Of a stretch of 64,000 nucleotides of DNA, positions 45,945-56,969 are shown in pieces (the stretch's first letter is position 1; each line of letters opens with the position of its first letter). This stretch comes from Polymyxa betae (taxonomy: Eukaryota > Endomyxa > Phytomyxea > Plasmodiophorida > Plasmodiophoridae): the NCBI GenBank assembly GCA_003693705.1, contig RBZT01000716.1:1-64000 (forward strand), read 5' to 3'. The notes beneath the pieces are model-generated. The model was given only the letters and a program-made list of their open reading frames with translations, ran no database searches and was not told the DNA's origin. The translations under genes were made by a program, and so were the position numbers.

Positions 45945-46593
45945 TGCAGAAGTATTTCTGCCTATAATTTTATAAACTTCTCTAGATCGCTACTGTACGA
46001 ATCCGATCGAAAATCCGCTGTTGATATTAACGTTGGCATGATCGGGAATACAGATCTAACAGTTAAGCAAGTCCCGGCACAACACAAACCTTTTATCCTA
46101 CTGTTGGCAATGTGATTTGCTTACTCGTCGTAAGATGATCATATCTGGTAGGTGGCAGCCAGAATCGCGCATCGTATCTTACAACAATCGATCACATACA
46201 TTGGCTCGCTCATCGCCCGTCCATCTGAATCCGTTTAAACCTTGTTGTCGAAGAAACCCATCCCACTTTCCAAGGTGACAGTTGTGTCTGAAGTATTCTC
46301 AGTGCTATCGCCATCCTTCCTTCAACAGCCATCGTGCCTATTTGCGGCAGACAATTTGCGCGAGACGAAGCATTCCGGAAGGCGGGCGGATGGCAAACGA
46401 TGAGATGCATGCCCACGTAAGAAATTATTTAGGGGAAGGTGATCGAGAACAGAATTATCTGCGCTTCTGAACAACAATCGACAGAATGACTGGAGCGGTT
46501 ATACTCAGTTTTGGCGTTTTGGTGTCAAAAAGTGGAACGCTGTGGATGTTCATTCATTTGTGTCATTGAATTCGCATCCAGTTTCCCGACGTC
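45945..46593. other. Intergenic, no supported gene
   Basis: No coding stretch recognised. The last ~80 bases are presumably the GST promoter. Confidence 0.5.
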
Positions 46594-47289
46594 ATGGTCG
46601 CTGAACTCTACTACACGCCAACGTCGTGTGGCGCTGCAAGTTACATCGCAGCCTACAAAGCCGGCCTTCTGGGCTCCAAACTGAACGCTTACATATGCGA
46701 CATTCAATCGCACAAGGTCAAGACCGGGCCCAACCAGGGTAAAGACTTCTACGCTATCAACCCGAAAGGAAATGTTCCTGCCTTAATTCTGGACCCTAAC
46801 ATTGTTTTGAACGAGAGCGCCGCCGCACTGCAATGGATTGCTGATCAGAATCCTGACTCTGAATTGGCACCTTCTAATGGCACCCCTGAACGTTATCTCT
46901 TGCAGTCAAAGCTCAGTTATTTATCATCCGAAGTTCATGGCATTATGGGTCCTTTGTTCAACCCAGAGATTCCTTCTGAGGTCAAGAAATTTTTGCTAGA
47001 TCGGTATGGATCATTATGCTCGGATTTTCCCTACTTAATTTCTTGTACTAGAATCAAGTTGAAATTCCAATACATCAGCAAGAACGAGTTGAATAATGGC
47101 AGTAAGAAGTATCTGGTTGGCAATAAGTTCACTGTTGCTGATTCCTATCTCTACATCATTTTGTCGTGGACTAAGTATCTCGGAATTGACATTGGTGAGT
47201 ACCCGATTCTCAAAAAGTATTACGAAGATATGGCATCGATGGACTTTATCCAGCAGGCCCACTCTGCTATGGACCAAGCTTCCAAATAA
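46594..47289 (+). CDS. Beta-class glutathione S-transferase
   Basis: Exons 46594-47003 and 47052-47289, with a 48-nt intron that has no stop in frame, give 215 residues. The N-terminal thioredoxin-like domain has LYYTPTSCGAASYIA (Cys as in beta-class enzymes), INPKGNVPALIL and LNESAAALQWIADQ. The C-terminal domain has YLVGNKFTVADSYLYIILSW, the usual N-capping region. Beta-class GSTs are mostly bacterial, so transfer or old retention is possible, but the intron shows it is settled in this genome. Expected to conjugate or reduce electrophiles and peroxides in the cytosol. Confidence 0.88.
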   Translation: MVAELYYTPTSCGAASYIAAYKAGLLGSKLNAYICDIQSHKVKTGPNQGKDFYAINPKGNVPALILDPNIVLNESAAALQWIADQNPDSELAPSNGTPERYLLQSKLSYLSSEVHGIMGPLFNPEIPSEVKKFLLDRYGSLCSDFPYLISCTRIKLKFQYISKNELNNGSKKYLVGNKFTVADSYLYIILSWTKYLGIDIGEYPILKKYYEDMASMDFIQQAHSAMDQASK

Positions 47290-48951
47290 TCGTGCTAGCT
47301 ATTAGGATCAATTCAATAAACGATCGACCGCTTAACGTTTTAACGTTTTATGACTTTGAATGTTATATGATAGAAGGGTTATCACAACGGATCGGGCGTT
47401 TATATGGATGCATTAGCTATCGAAATCTGTGAACAGATTCGTTATTTTGATGAAGAATCAACACCATGAACATTCAAACATTCTGAGGAACAGCATTTTC
47501 CTGTGTTTATCTTTTCTAATTATAGACGTCCGTCATTTGCTCGTTGACAGATCAGAGAACTGCTGAATGATCGTTGAACAAAATGGCGATTCTGCCCACC
47601 AATTCAACTTGTGAAAGAACGTTGAAAGTCCATAATGAAGGCGTCATTGAGGGTTGACCGTGGTCGCATTCTCCATGTGTCATACATCACCGATAGATAC
47701 ACATACATAGCCTCATTATATATTATTATTCATATCATGTCTGCGTTGTACTTACTCGTCTTGTCTTCGCACTCCATGCGACAGACTAGTGATCGACGTC
47801 TGTCAGACCGTTCATATTTGAATTAACGGGTCACGTGGAGCAGCATCCAACATCCGTCTGCCGATGTATCAGAGAAAACATTGAGAATGCAGGAACAAGC
47901 GAGCTTCATACAATATTGATAATCAACGCTTCCATCCTTGCATTAGACAAGCTGTACGAGAAGGCTGAAGCATATCCATATGTGAGTTATCTTGCTGCTG
48001 ATTGCAAACTATTTAATGCTGTCCTAGGCTTTAAACGATGAAGATATTTTACCGATAGGGAGTCGAAGCTCAAACATACAAGCAACAGCAGTTCGAATAA
48101 CTCATCTTTTATCATGCAAAGAATCAACATGACCATACGTTGAATGCTGGCGTGGAAGTTGCGGTTGAGTAGATAACCGACCCGAGCGCTGATGAAACAG
48201 GGCGCCAAGCTGACCTTTCTCGTATTTGTCCAGCAAGCGTCGATGTTCGTAAACAATACGATCTGATCCAGATTTTCAGATAAGCAAGACGGAAGATGCC
48301 GAATTGCCGATAACGTTTACGCGCTAAGACGTAGATCTGGGCATGGATGATGGCGTGCGGTTCGATATCCAGCTGCCGATTCGACATCGATGAATGAATG
48401 AGATCGACCGGGTAGGCCGTAATCTTTCGGCCTAGCGAAACGCTCGGGTCCTCATGTTATTCTTAGATCTGACCACGATTTACGCCCTCAAAAATCGATA
48501 GGACCTGCCGAAATGGTTTCCTTTCCTTAGCGAAAATTCTGCCGTAAGGAGGCCAAAAATAAGTCTTTTTTGGGAGCTTGCACCATGCATGCTGTTAAGT
48601 TGCTGCAAGAAGCTATGCATGCACTATAGTGGTCGATCGATAACGTTCTGAAATGTTTCAAAAGGCTTCAAGGAAAGGGGAAACCACAATCGCCAACCAA
48701 CTTCTAACAAGTTTTTATGTTCGCTATATGAATATATGGAGGATGGTTATTTACCCGTTCATTTACAGGCTGAACGTCCACGAATGGCTTTTCGCGACGC
48801 ATCCGAGCGAAATGACACAGGTTCTCTGTTGGGACGAAGCAAGACGCGCAGTTTTCCCCGGTTTACGAACGATCCATGGCTGCAGCGTCCATGCGTGGGT
48901 GCCCCATGAACCCAAACTTCAAACAGTCAGCCGACGTCGCTTTTCGTTACC
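47290..48951. other. Gene-poor stretch with weak ORFs
   Basis: No gene is supported with confidence. A minus-strand frame starting MSNRQLDIEPHAIIHAQIYV at 48387, followed in another frame by IVYEHRRLLDKYEKGQLGAL, reads as coding in two pieces, but joining them would need a 28-nt intron. A plus frame around 47835-48041 is open without ATG. Both may be exons of unrecognised genes. Confidence 0.3.
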
Positions 48952-50208
48952 ATGTCTCGTAGGCATAGTCTCTCTTTCAGTACTTTTGCGTTGTTAACTG
49001 TCATTCTTTTTAATGGCGTCGCAATCGCTCTCACTACCTGCTTACCTCAGGCGGCAACGCCTAGGCCTGCGCTGGTGCCATCGCGGCACGTCATCGATTT
49101 TAACCAGCTCGCTCGACATCGGATTCGGACGCGAGCACTGTCAGCGTCCAGTCGTCTTTGGAAAATATCATCACTCTCTGTATCAAAGCAGCATCTACAA
49201 TTAGCTATTCCAGCTGAGGAATCCGCAAAGCATCTATTAGATGATACATTAGCTGAACTGAGCCATCCCAAAGATGCTTTTAAGGGGCTGCGTGTCATTA
49301 GCGACGATTATCAGGATAATGGCTTTGCAATGCTGGATGCTGGACAGTTTTTGACTCGAGAGACTTATTCCCATGTAGCACGCTTGTTTCTTCATGCGGA
49401 TGACGATTTTAATCTTTCGAGCTCTGGCAAACGGTTATACGAACGGATGCTTCGTGTACTGCAAGACAGCAATTATGTGCAGGCCGTCGTTGCTGCGGAT
49501 CCATCGGAGCTTGAGCATCGCAATGTACTTCGCTCTGTGGGCTTCGACCTTGTGGTTACTCTTCGAAAAATCAATTATAAGGATAGCGAAATGAAGGACG
49601 TCGAATTTTGGATGAAATCGTTACAGCCTGTACCGACAGCCTCTGTCCCAGCCGATATTTTTGATAATTCACGTCCAATTGCGACCCGTATCCAGTCAAA
49701 TCGTCAGCTTTCTTTCCGTCCTGCTAAGCATTCCGATGCTGCAATGATTCGGGAAATTTATCGGCATTATGTTGAAGACAATTATGTGGCGCCTGAGATC
49801 GTTTGCCCTTCAGTTCAGGAAATTCAAAATCGAATGGGAACGTTTGAATTGCCATGGATCGTTGCAGTTGATTCTGAAGGCGAGATTGTTGGATACTGCT
49901 GCGCCACAAAGTTTTTGGAGTACGACCGCACGGCAATGTGTAGCATTTATATTTCATCGCTAGGACAAGGGCAAGGACTGGGTTGGAGATTATATGAGGA
50001 AGTCTTAGATGCTCTCAAATTACTCGGCTATGGATCCGTTGTTATCATGGCCAATCCGAATAACGAAGCAACGATAAAGCTTCACGAGAAGGTCGGCTTC
50101 GTACATGCTGGAAGAATGGAGGGACTCAATTACAAATTTGGCTATTGGACGCCTCGTGTTTTTATGCAATACCATTTATTGGATGCGCACAAGAACAAAG
50201 CGGAATGA
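48952..50208 (+). CDS. Secreted or organelle GNAT acetyltransferase with degenerate N-terminal GNAT half
   Basis: Single exon, ATG 48952, 418 residues. The N-terminus (MSRRHSLSFSTFALLTVILF) looks like a signal peptide or transit peptide. Residues ~250-410 are a GNAT domain of the phosphinothricin/methionine-sulfoximine type: LSFRPAKHSDAAMIREIYRH, GYCCATKFLEYDRTA, acetyl-CoA loop GQGQGLGWRLYEEVL, NPNNEATIKLHEKVGFVHAG. Residues ~90-225 end RNVLRSVGFDLVVTLRKINY, which mirrors the end of a GNAT fold, so the protein looks like a tandem GNAT whose first half has lost the CoA loop. The substrate is unknown. Confidence 0.78.
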   Translation: MSRRHSLSFSTFALLTVILFNGVAIALTTCLPQAATPRPALVPSRHVIDFNQLARHRIRTRALSASSRLWKISSLSVSKQHLQLAIPAEESAKHLLDDTLAELSHPKDAFKGLRVISDDYQDNGFAMLDAGQFLTRETYSHVARLFLHADDDFNLSSSGKRLYERMLRVLQDSNYVQAVVAADPSELEHRNVLRSVGFDLVVTLRKINYKDSEMKDVEFWMKSLQPVPTASVPADIFDNSRPIATRIQSNRQLSFRPAKHSDAAMIREIYRHYVEDNYVAPEIVCPSVQEIQNRMGTFELPWIVAVDSEGEIVGYCCATKFLEYDRTAMCSIYISSLGQGQGLGWRLYEEVLDALKLLGYGSVVIMANPNNEATIKLHEKVGFVHAGRMEGLNYKFGYWTPRVFMQYHLLDAHKNKAE

Positions 50209-51152
50209 TAACCACCGATTCCTGGCGAGATCTGTGATCCGAATTCTAAACTGTCTGAGTATCTTGAATAGAAAATTTTCTGTTAGTGCAAATCAAAGAT
50301 TTCTTGGAAATAGCCCCGTCTTCGTGCTCATTATAATTTTCTAATCCTAGCTCTGTATATCTTCAAGTTGCATCTGTGATTCTCCGGTCTGTTAGGAGAC
50401 TGTATGCGCTTGGGTCACCATCGTTAATAGATCGTAGAAAAGGGATATTCCAATAACTTGATATTAAGATTGTTTGAGACCTTTTGGAGCTTTTTCTTTT
50501 TGCAACACAACGTATTAACACGGGTAGAGGGAAATCTTATGCTAACGCTTTAATGGTGATCGATTATTGTCCCATTGATCTGTATTCTGCTCGAAAGAAA
50601 GCTTCTGTGCAAATCCCACTGTCTATCTCAATATTTAACCTCAACTGTGTATTCAAAAGAAGGAGGAATACATTGATTTATCGATTGTTAGCTAAATCTT
50701 CGTTCAACTGCTGTTGACGCTTTGAATCCCGAATCCTCTAAAAGCAGGAAAAACGAATCAGACATGCTGACGATAAACGCTTTAAGTAAATCTGATGCTA
50801 TCATTGCATACAGCAATACTTATCATAGCATTACTCAAAACACGCCCAATATTTCTTTTCACTGGTCAACAGATATCTAATGGGCTGGTGCCGCTATAAT
50901 GGTTGGGGACGAGAAATATTCGGAATTTCATGCTGTCAATCTATAGACTTTACGAGAACGAAAGTCAATAAAGAGTCCTTGCTCCAAATTGATATACACG
51001 GTTTCGACTTAAACAATCATGCCATCGGCGTTCACTAAAGAGCACATTGTCTATGAAATTAAAAGAGAAAAAAGACGTCTAAGTATCAGTTCGAGACGAT
51101 TGCTGGGCTGGTCGATATGCCTTCACTACAGTAACGATGAATACATTGTTTA
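50209..51152. other. Intergenic, no supported gene
   Basis: AT-rich spacer; a plus frame at 50484-50717 has no ATG support or domain. Confidence 0.5.
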
Positions 51153-51273
51153 GCCCACGTTTGGATGCCATGGAAAATCCGGCTCTGCGACAAAATCCTA
51201 CTCTGGTTTGGGTTTTTGACGGAAAAATTGGATTTTGGCGAAAACCGGTTTTCCGTGTCATCCAAACGCGCCC
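51153..51273. mobile_element. Tourist-like MITE with TTA target-site duplication
   Basis: A 121-bp element flanked on both sides by TTA (51150-51152 and 51274-51276). Left end GCCCACGTTTGGATGCCATG and the reverse complement of the right end GGGCGCGTTTGGATGACACG match at most positions over ~30 bp. A GGGCG...TTTGG start and TTA duplication are typical of PIF/Harbinger-type MITEs. It has no coding capacity. Confidence 0.65.
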
Positions 51274-51695
51274 TTAGTTGGCATAGATTGTTTGAGCTAG
51301 TTATAAATAGAGGTTGGGTTGTCGGCAATCACTGATTGACAGCCTATCAAATTGATTGTCAGCTGTATAGATAATGGGAAGTGAAGTATCTGACTCCCTA
51401 CAACACAAAGTTCATCGGTTATGAGTCCCAGCCTGTCTGGTGGGATCCCCCCCCAAGAAATCCCGCAACTCCGTGACCCTGAATTCGCATTATTCTCCCA
51501 CCGTTCACCAGGCACGCTGGCACGATCACCAGCGATCACGTCGCCAGTCGACGTCACTTTCATGGCAGTGGGGCACCCCGAACGAATCTTCGCACCGAAG
51601 GGTCGAATATTACGGCACCGGCAGGGCAGGGTTGAGCAAGTTCTGGACTTTGAATCGGAACGGAACTTGGGCTCTCCCAGGTCATCACATTTCCA

Positions 51696-53940
51696 ATGAC
51701 CTTCTCTTTAATCGTATTTATTGGCGTACTGGTCCTGGGCGTTGTCCACGGTGTACGATTTGGAAGATGGCGCAGCACTCCTGAATTTACACAGCACAGC
51801 TGTAGCCCGAGTCCGGACTGGCGCCGAACACGCTCTATTTCGCTCAGAGATGAACGCCGTCAAGGTCTATATCCGAGAACGTTCCGCATCCTTCCGGATA
51901 TATACCGATTCCGAGACGTACTGGACCCGTCCGGTCCCCCCCGGTGCGCCTTATTCTGACTTGTGGCTGTTCAGGCGGAATCCGTGATCGATGCCATCAA
52001 CCGCATCGCCGATGATATCGATCGACGTCTCGAACGTATCGCTAATCAGGCGGCTGCTCCCACATTTCCCAACACCGTACTGGCCCTGCAGGAACCACTT
52101 TATGAGATGCAGCAGCTGGAACATGTTTTAGACTATTATAGGTATAGATTTGGAATCTATCTGAAGCCAGTTGGGCGGATCTATATCAGTGGACTTCTAC
52201 CACGTGTTCGTGATGTCGCTCAACAATATCATCAGCATGATGATAGACGCACTATCATACAGGATACGTTACAGCAGGTTGGCGCCGTCGTACTGGACGC
52301 GGATCGCATTGAATCTCGTATAAAACGTGTGAAACGAACGATTCGGGAGTGGATTCGAACACGTAAGTTGGATGGGATTGTAACGTGGACTGTCATGTGG
52401 TAACAGTAACTGAACAGACTCGGAACCAGATAGAGATCTCACGCAGTTAATGATTGAACTTGTTGAACTACGTCGTCATGCGTGGCGTCTAAGATCTGTT
52501 ACTGATCAAAGTCCACAGATAGAACATTATCTAACAGATATCAGTAACGCATTCCAGGTAACGAATACTCAGACAGAGTACCACACACACTACATTTTAC
52601 GTTTCGAATATGTTTGAATGCATTTGTTGGCACATGATTTAGGGTTTTAGGGTTTGGCTGAGCTTGTCCTTAGATCCCGTTTGAGGATGAGATCCGCTCT
52701 ACGGAAGATTGGGATCGTGTTCAATCGACCGCACTGGCCCAAATCCATCTCATTACGGAACCTCTATTTGACCTTGAGTGTGTTCTATTTGACGGATTAT
52801 TCACAATGGCTACGGATTTGTACGGATTACATTGGAAGGGTCGTGCTGGCCCGGATCCCGATCAACGTATATTTGATGTTTTCGATGATGATGGTGATAA
52901 AGTCGGAACATTGATCTTTGATTTATTGGAAAGCCCGGAGAAGCACGGATCAGCTCGGACATTGGTTCTTGTAGAACCATGTGAATATGTTCATGTCCGT
53001 GATCATGTCATACTGATCCTAATGAATGAATTACAACGTCCAGCTGATGGTGAGACTGTCCTCATGACGTTCGAAGAGGTCGGATCAGACTTTTATAAGT
53101 TGGTTAGGGTTTAGGGTTTCCTGTCTGTTGAGAAATCGTTGATCTGACAGTGATATGCAATAGGTGTTCAGTCTATTCTATGAATTTGGACATGCACTGT
53201 ATAAGTTTATGTTCCCAAGTCAGTGTATGTTACAAGATGGAGTTACAGAGACTGCGTTACAGATGCCCTCTATTGCAGCTATTTTACATCAACGACTTGC
53301 TATGAACCCCGGCATACTACATCGTATCAATCCGAGTTTATCTTCACCCCAGATAGATGAGATCATATCTGAGATATCTTTAATATCATCACTTATGGCA
53401 ACTGATGATCTATCACGGGCCATACTGGCTCAGGCCTGGTGGCGGGCCAGTACATGTCAGGATATCGCCCTGGACCAGCACGTCACCGCTACAATCCTGG
53501 GTCGGCTAGGGTTTGCTGCATTGGAGTGGCGCGAGACGGTCAAGTTTCTGTTACGCGCATCATCGTCATGGTATTGGACAGAGCCTGTGGCGGACTTAAT
53601 GGCATCCCGTTTATATAAGTGCATGAGGGGCAGTATGTCCCCCGAGATCGGGCAGATGATTATGTCCGTGTTCAGTCAGCGTAGCCTGGACGAGATCAAT
53701 GAACGCATCAACGAACTGGAAAACCCTAGCCCTAAAACCCTATGCGAATCTGACACAACGGAATCGGATATGCAAGTTGATGGCAGTGATTTGAGCCATC
53801 CAAGTCCGTTATTGGATCATCGTAATACAGTAGAGACTGGAACGATGGTAACACCTTCTGATCATAATAAGACATCAAGTCAATATTCATCATTGCTCTC
53901 GATATTCAAGCTACGTCTACCAGTATGTTTCAGAGCATAA
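51696..53940 (+). CDS. M3-family (mitochondrial intermediate peptidase-like) protein with signal peptide and lost zinc ligands
   Basis: Six exons by hand (51696-51750, 51800-51933, 51975-52362, 52418-52557, 52674-53102, 53164-53940) keep phase and give ~640 residues. The start (MTFSLIVFIGVLVLGVVHA) is a signal peptide, not a presequence. The body follows oligopeptidase order: LYEMQQLEHVLDYY, ELVELRRHAWRLRS, FDVFDDDGDKVGTLIFDLLE, then the active-site segment FYEFGHALYKFMF. M3 enzymes have HEFGH there; here the first His is Tyr388. The third ligand position (E in DFAEVPS) appears as Gln415 in LQMPS. The C-terminus is shortened and divergent. Probably a secreted pseudo-peptidase. Intron 5 starts with a telomere-type repeat. 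Confidence 0.72.
52638..52655 (+). repeat. Telomere-type repeat near the 3' end of intron 4 of the M3-like gene
   Basis: TTTAGGGTTTTAGGGTTT lies in the 116-nt intron 52558-52673, 18 nt before the exon by my model. An alternative AG exists inside the tract itself. Confidence 0.7.
53103..53119 (+). repeat. Telomere-type repeat forming the donor of intron 5 of the M3-like gene
   Basis: The intron starts exactly GTTAGGGTTTAGGGTTT after codon TTG, and ends at 53163 (61 nt), just before the active-site exon. The donor sequence is the same as in copy A of the PA-like gene. Confidence 0.85.
53721..53742 (+). repeat. Telomere-type repeat inside coding sequence of the M3-like gene
   Basis: AAACCCTAGCCCTAAAACCC is translated in frame as NPSPKT within the last exon, so the tract here has been absorbed as coding. 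Confidence 0.75.
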
Positions 53941-54240
53941 TTAATCAATACATATTTATAATACAATAATGTAAAGTATATTCACTGTACGCCTCCCCCC
54001 ATCTCATGGTCGGTCATGCTGTCCCTTCTGGGCAGCCAAACGGGATGTTATAATACTTTGCCTATATTAGATCTGATAGCCTTAGTAACATGAGCAAACG
54101 TCTTCACAATGTGAAAATAGTTCTTATTTGTTGCTTCAGCTAAATGTAACGTAATGTTTCTTGCAAAATCCAGAGCGCAGTTTGATAATCGCGTAAACCT
54201 CGCTTGTTTTGGTTATCAAGTGTGAGAGAGGTCAGGTGAA

Positions 54241-54765
54241 ATGTCTGATACGGTAGATGGTGGTAGTCTGAGCTCGGTAAGACGGAGATTGCCTTCTGGC
54301 ATCTTATCATCCATCTAATAGAGAATTCGTTCAGAATCTGATTCGGTTACTATTTTGTCATGCAGGTAAACCTGCTCGATCTCCTAAATGTATCATATCA
54401 TTATATTTACTTTTATGTATTAAACACTACTACATATATTTACAATTCCATTCGCACAATCGATTCGAAACCTTTTCTATGTTTTTCAGTTTGTTTTTAA
54501 GTCCCTATGCTGTATTAACTTAACGAATGGTTTGTTGAGAATCTAATCCGGTATCGTCAGTGGGTGCTCATGTTGACGTACTGGCCGCCGAATACTTTCG
54601 ATGCGTTATTCGAGGTATAATTGTGGTTTGTCCAGATCCATACACTGGTTAGATTGAGATTGATCAGAATTGGTGATACGCTCTATTGAATGTGATGAAC
54701 ATGAACTTGTTGATGTCGAGGCTATTGAGCAGATCGTCGCACTGGCTCTGCTGCATTTCACGTGA
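54241..54765 (+). CDS. CENP-X/MHF2 histone-fold protein, four tiny exons
   Basis: No single long ORF. Exons 54241-54262, 54324-54365, 54540-54614 and 54668-54765 (introns 61, 174 and 53 nt, all GT-AG) keep phase and give 78 residues. The product starts MSDTVDGEFVQNLIRLLF, then VSSVGAHVDVLAAEYFRCVI and ELVDVEAIEQIVALALLHF. CENP-X is ~80 residues with the same order (VS..AL.L..E.L..F..EA...VDV..LEK.LPQLLLDF). With CENP-S it forms a histone-fold DNA-binding complex at kinetochores and with FANCM at stalled forks. The match in length and order is good, but I had to choose splice sites, and exon 1 is only 22 nt. Confidence 0.62.
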
Positions 54766-56560
54766 ACGAGTCTCCCCTCACTAACTGGTCCTGTCTAGAC
54801 TGGGGTATATGTCGATTATGTGCAGCTCTAAAAACCCTAAACCCTAGTCTTTCAAGACCCTGTGCAGCATCATGGAACTTCTATAAATATTATCAAAACG
54901 GCTAAGAAAAAACCTTACAAAAGCGAGGGTTTCGTCAATTTAACCTGTAGAATTGATGAACTATATATGTATGGTACTGCAATGAGTTACAGCTCAACAT
55001 ACTGAGGGATGTAGTATTTGTATGTCAATGAAGGAGTTTAGACAAGTTACGTTACAGCTTGCATAATTACAGGTAAGGTTTTATGAAAATCGTGATGACA
55101 TTACGTACATGTTGAGCACACGTGATTTCGTATCTATAGCTTAAGCACAGACTACAAGATCAACAAGACCTCATTGGATGAGGTCTCATCCCCAGTGGAG
55201 ACGCCACGTCAGCAAGACTGCCACGGCGTCCGAGTTAAGGAACGATTCCAGAAATACGTGTTGGAATGAAAATTAGGTTTTTAGGGTTTGATCGGAAGGT
55301 GGCTCAGGATCGATCCCGCAGTCCGACGAGTCAAGACTGTCCTTTCCGGTCCCAATCGGACCTGAATAAATGGAAATAAATGGACCCAATTAATTTCCGA
55401 TATATCGACTACATCTCCTTTATTAGAATTCTTACAATCCGCACGACTTTCCAACAATACGACCGGGAATAAAACACTCTCAATTCTCTCATTCAAACAG
55501 CGTGTGTCTCGTTCGCTCTCCCTCAATCCAACATTAATGGATAGAAAAATTACATTTTTTTCAAAGTGCTGGAGAATTTTGTTTGTTGGCTTAGAAAATT
55601 TCTGTGTTTTTTTCAGTTCAGCAAAGAAGTCTGCTTTTGCCTCCATGCCTTCCGCAGCTCCACAGGCCATACAAACTGAGTTGGCAGAAGAAGTCCTCCA
55701 CATTTAATTTTTAAGTGGAAGGTGTGGTTTGTTTAACACATTGTATTAGTAATAATAATGCAAAGTAAATAATCGTCATGAAAGTCCGAAGGGGCAGAAT
55801 GGCAAAGGTTGATGAGTCATCATATGATTGAGTTCTGAAACTAAATTTATATGGATTTATAAATTTATAATTTATAAAATGGGTCAAACTGTTGAAGTCG
55901 CGGGAACTACCAGCCCGTGGTCGAACGGCATCGTGGATGACTCCCGAAGCGGGCGGAAAACGACGCATCGGCGGCCTCTTGTTGTGTTGGCGACTTGGAA
56001 GTTCCGAAGATGATGTTGGCGACGTCCGCGGTGGTGAGCGAAGCGTTGGCAGTGGCGGCGTCTTCGCGTGATGGGGTAGCGTTAATACAGGGTTGAGTGT
56101 AATTGAGTCATTCATGCGTGAGTCACGACACGCTCTGATTATTAACGATATCCAAGAAAGACGAGTGATTCCGTCGCCTTGTAGACGAACCGCCGGGATG
56201 CGATGTTTCTCTTCCAGGCGGGGTTTAATCGCCGTCGCTATTATGCGATTCTCAGCTTCGAGTACTGCCTCAATTTTATGTGGTAGGAGCAGACCGGCCA
56301 CACGTACAAGTGGAAACTGAATAGCGAAAATAGCCTTTGAGCTATTCCGGTGCCGCGGGTGCAGGTGCGGATGCGCCCGATGCAGGGTTTGACGCCGAAT
56401 CGTGGATCATGTGGACGGGTGCGGGGGTGCGTCAGGTGCGGGTGTTGCACAACCTATCGCAATGACAGGGAAAGTTATGTTTCCAGACGATAGAGACGTA
56501 TTCGCAAAGTGCAAAGGTGCGTAAATACGGGACATGGAATGCGGTAGGTACAGTGCGAAT
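54766..56560. other. Gene-poor stretch
   Basis: Contains a telomere-type tract (54832-54847) just after the CENP-X stop. A minus-strand ORF 55281-55703 starts MWRTSSANSVCMACGAAEGM and ends within another telomere-type motif. A minus ORF 55711-56301 is proline-rich with a hydrophobic end and starts at GTG. Neither ORF has a recognised domain, and I would not call either as a gene. Confidence 0.35.
54832..54847 (+). repeat. Telomere-type repeat, two units
   Basis: AAACCCTAAACCCTAG, 67 nt downstream of the CENP-X stop; no intron around it is evident. Confidence 0.85.
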
Positions 56561-56969
56561 CATTTTACCGTACCGGAAGTCTTAATCCTCATCTGCGCCC
56601 TTACAAAATCGCATATATCCCTAAGGCTCCGGGCCCAAGACCCATCGGCCACCAAACTCTCTATAAATCGATAGATCTCATCGTCCTGAGCAAGACTATT
56701 GAATTATTTTTCAAAAATATTGATTATTTGCAGAGTTTTAGTGAAAAACAATTGTATGAGCTGGCATATTTTTGGCAGCTGTATGGGGGATTGTAGAGAA
56801 AACTCACACGCAGTTTTGAATATCCGAGCGCACTTTTCGAAAGTGATAAAAAAAGTAATTTGCGCAGTCACACCTTCTTAAAAATGATGGTCTTTCGGAA
56901 AAATGCGTACGCATTTTGGAAATCAATTTGGCAGTACATGAGGATTAAGACTTCCGGTACGGTAAAGTG
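56561..56969. mobile_element. MITE-like element with 32-bp terminal inverted repeats
   Basis: 56561-56592 and 56938-56969 are inverted repeats with 31 of 32 bases matching; the shared core is TTTACCGTACCGGAAGTCTT. The 409-bp span has no coding capacity beyond short shadows. I see no clear target-site duplication, so the superfamily is open. Confidence 0.7.

Noticed and set aside
48060..48387. Minus-strand two-piece coding-like region
   Set aside because: Joining the pieces needs a 28-nt intron, shorter than any other here, and no domain is recognised.
55711..56301. 196-codon minus ORF, proline-rich with a hydrophobic tail
   Set aside because: Starts at GTG, has low-complexity composition and no domain.
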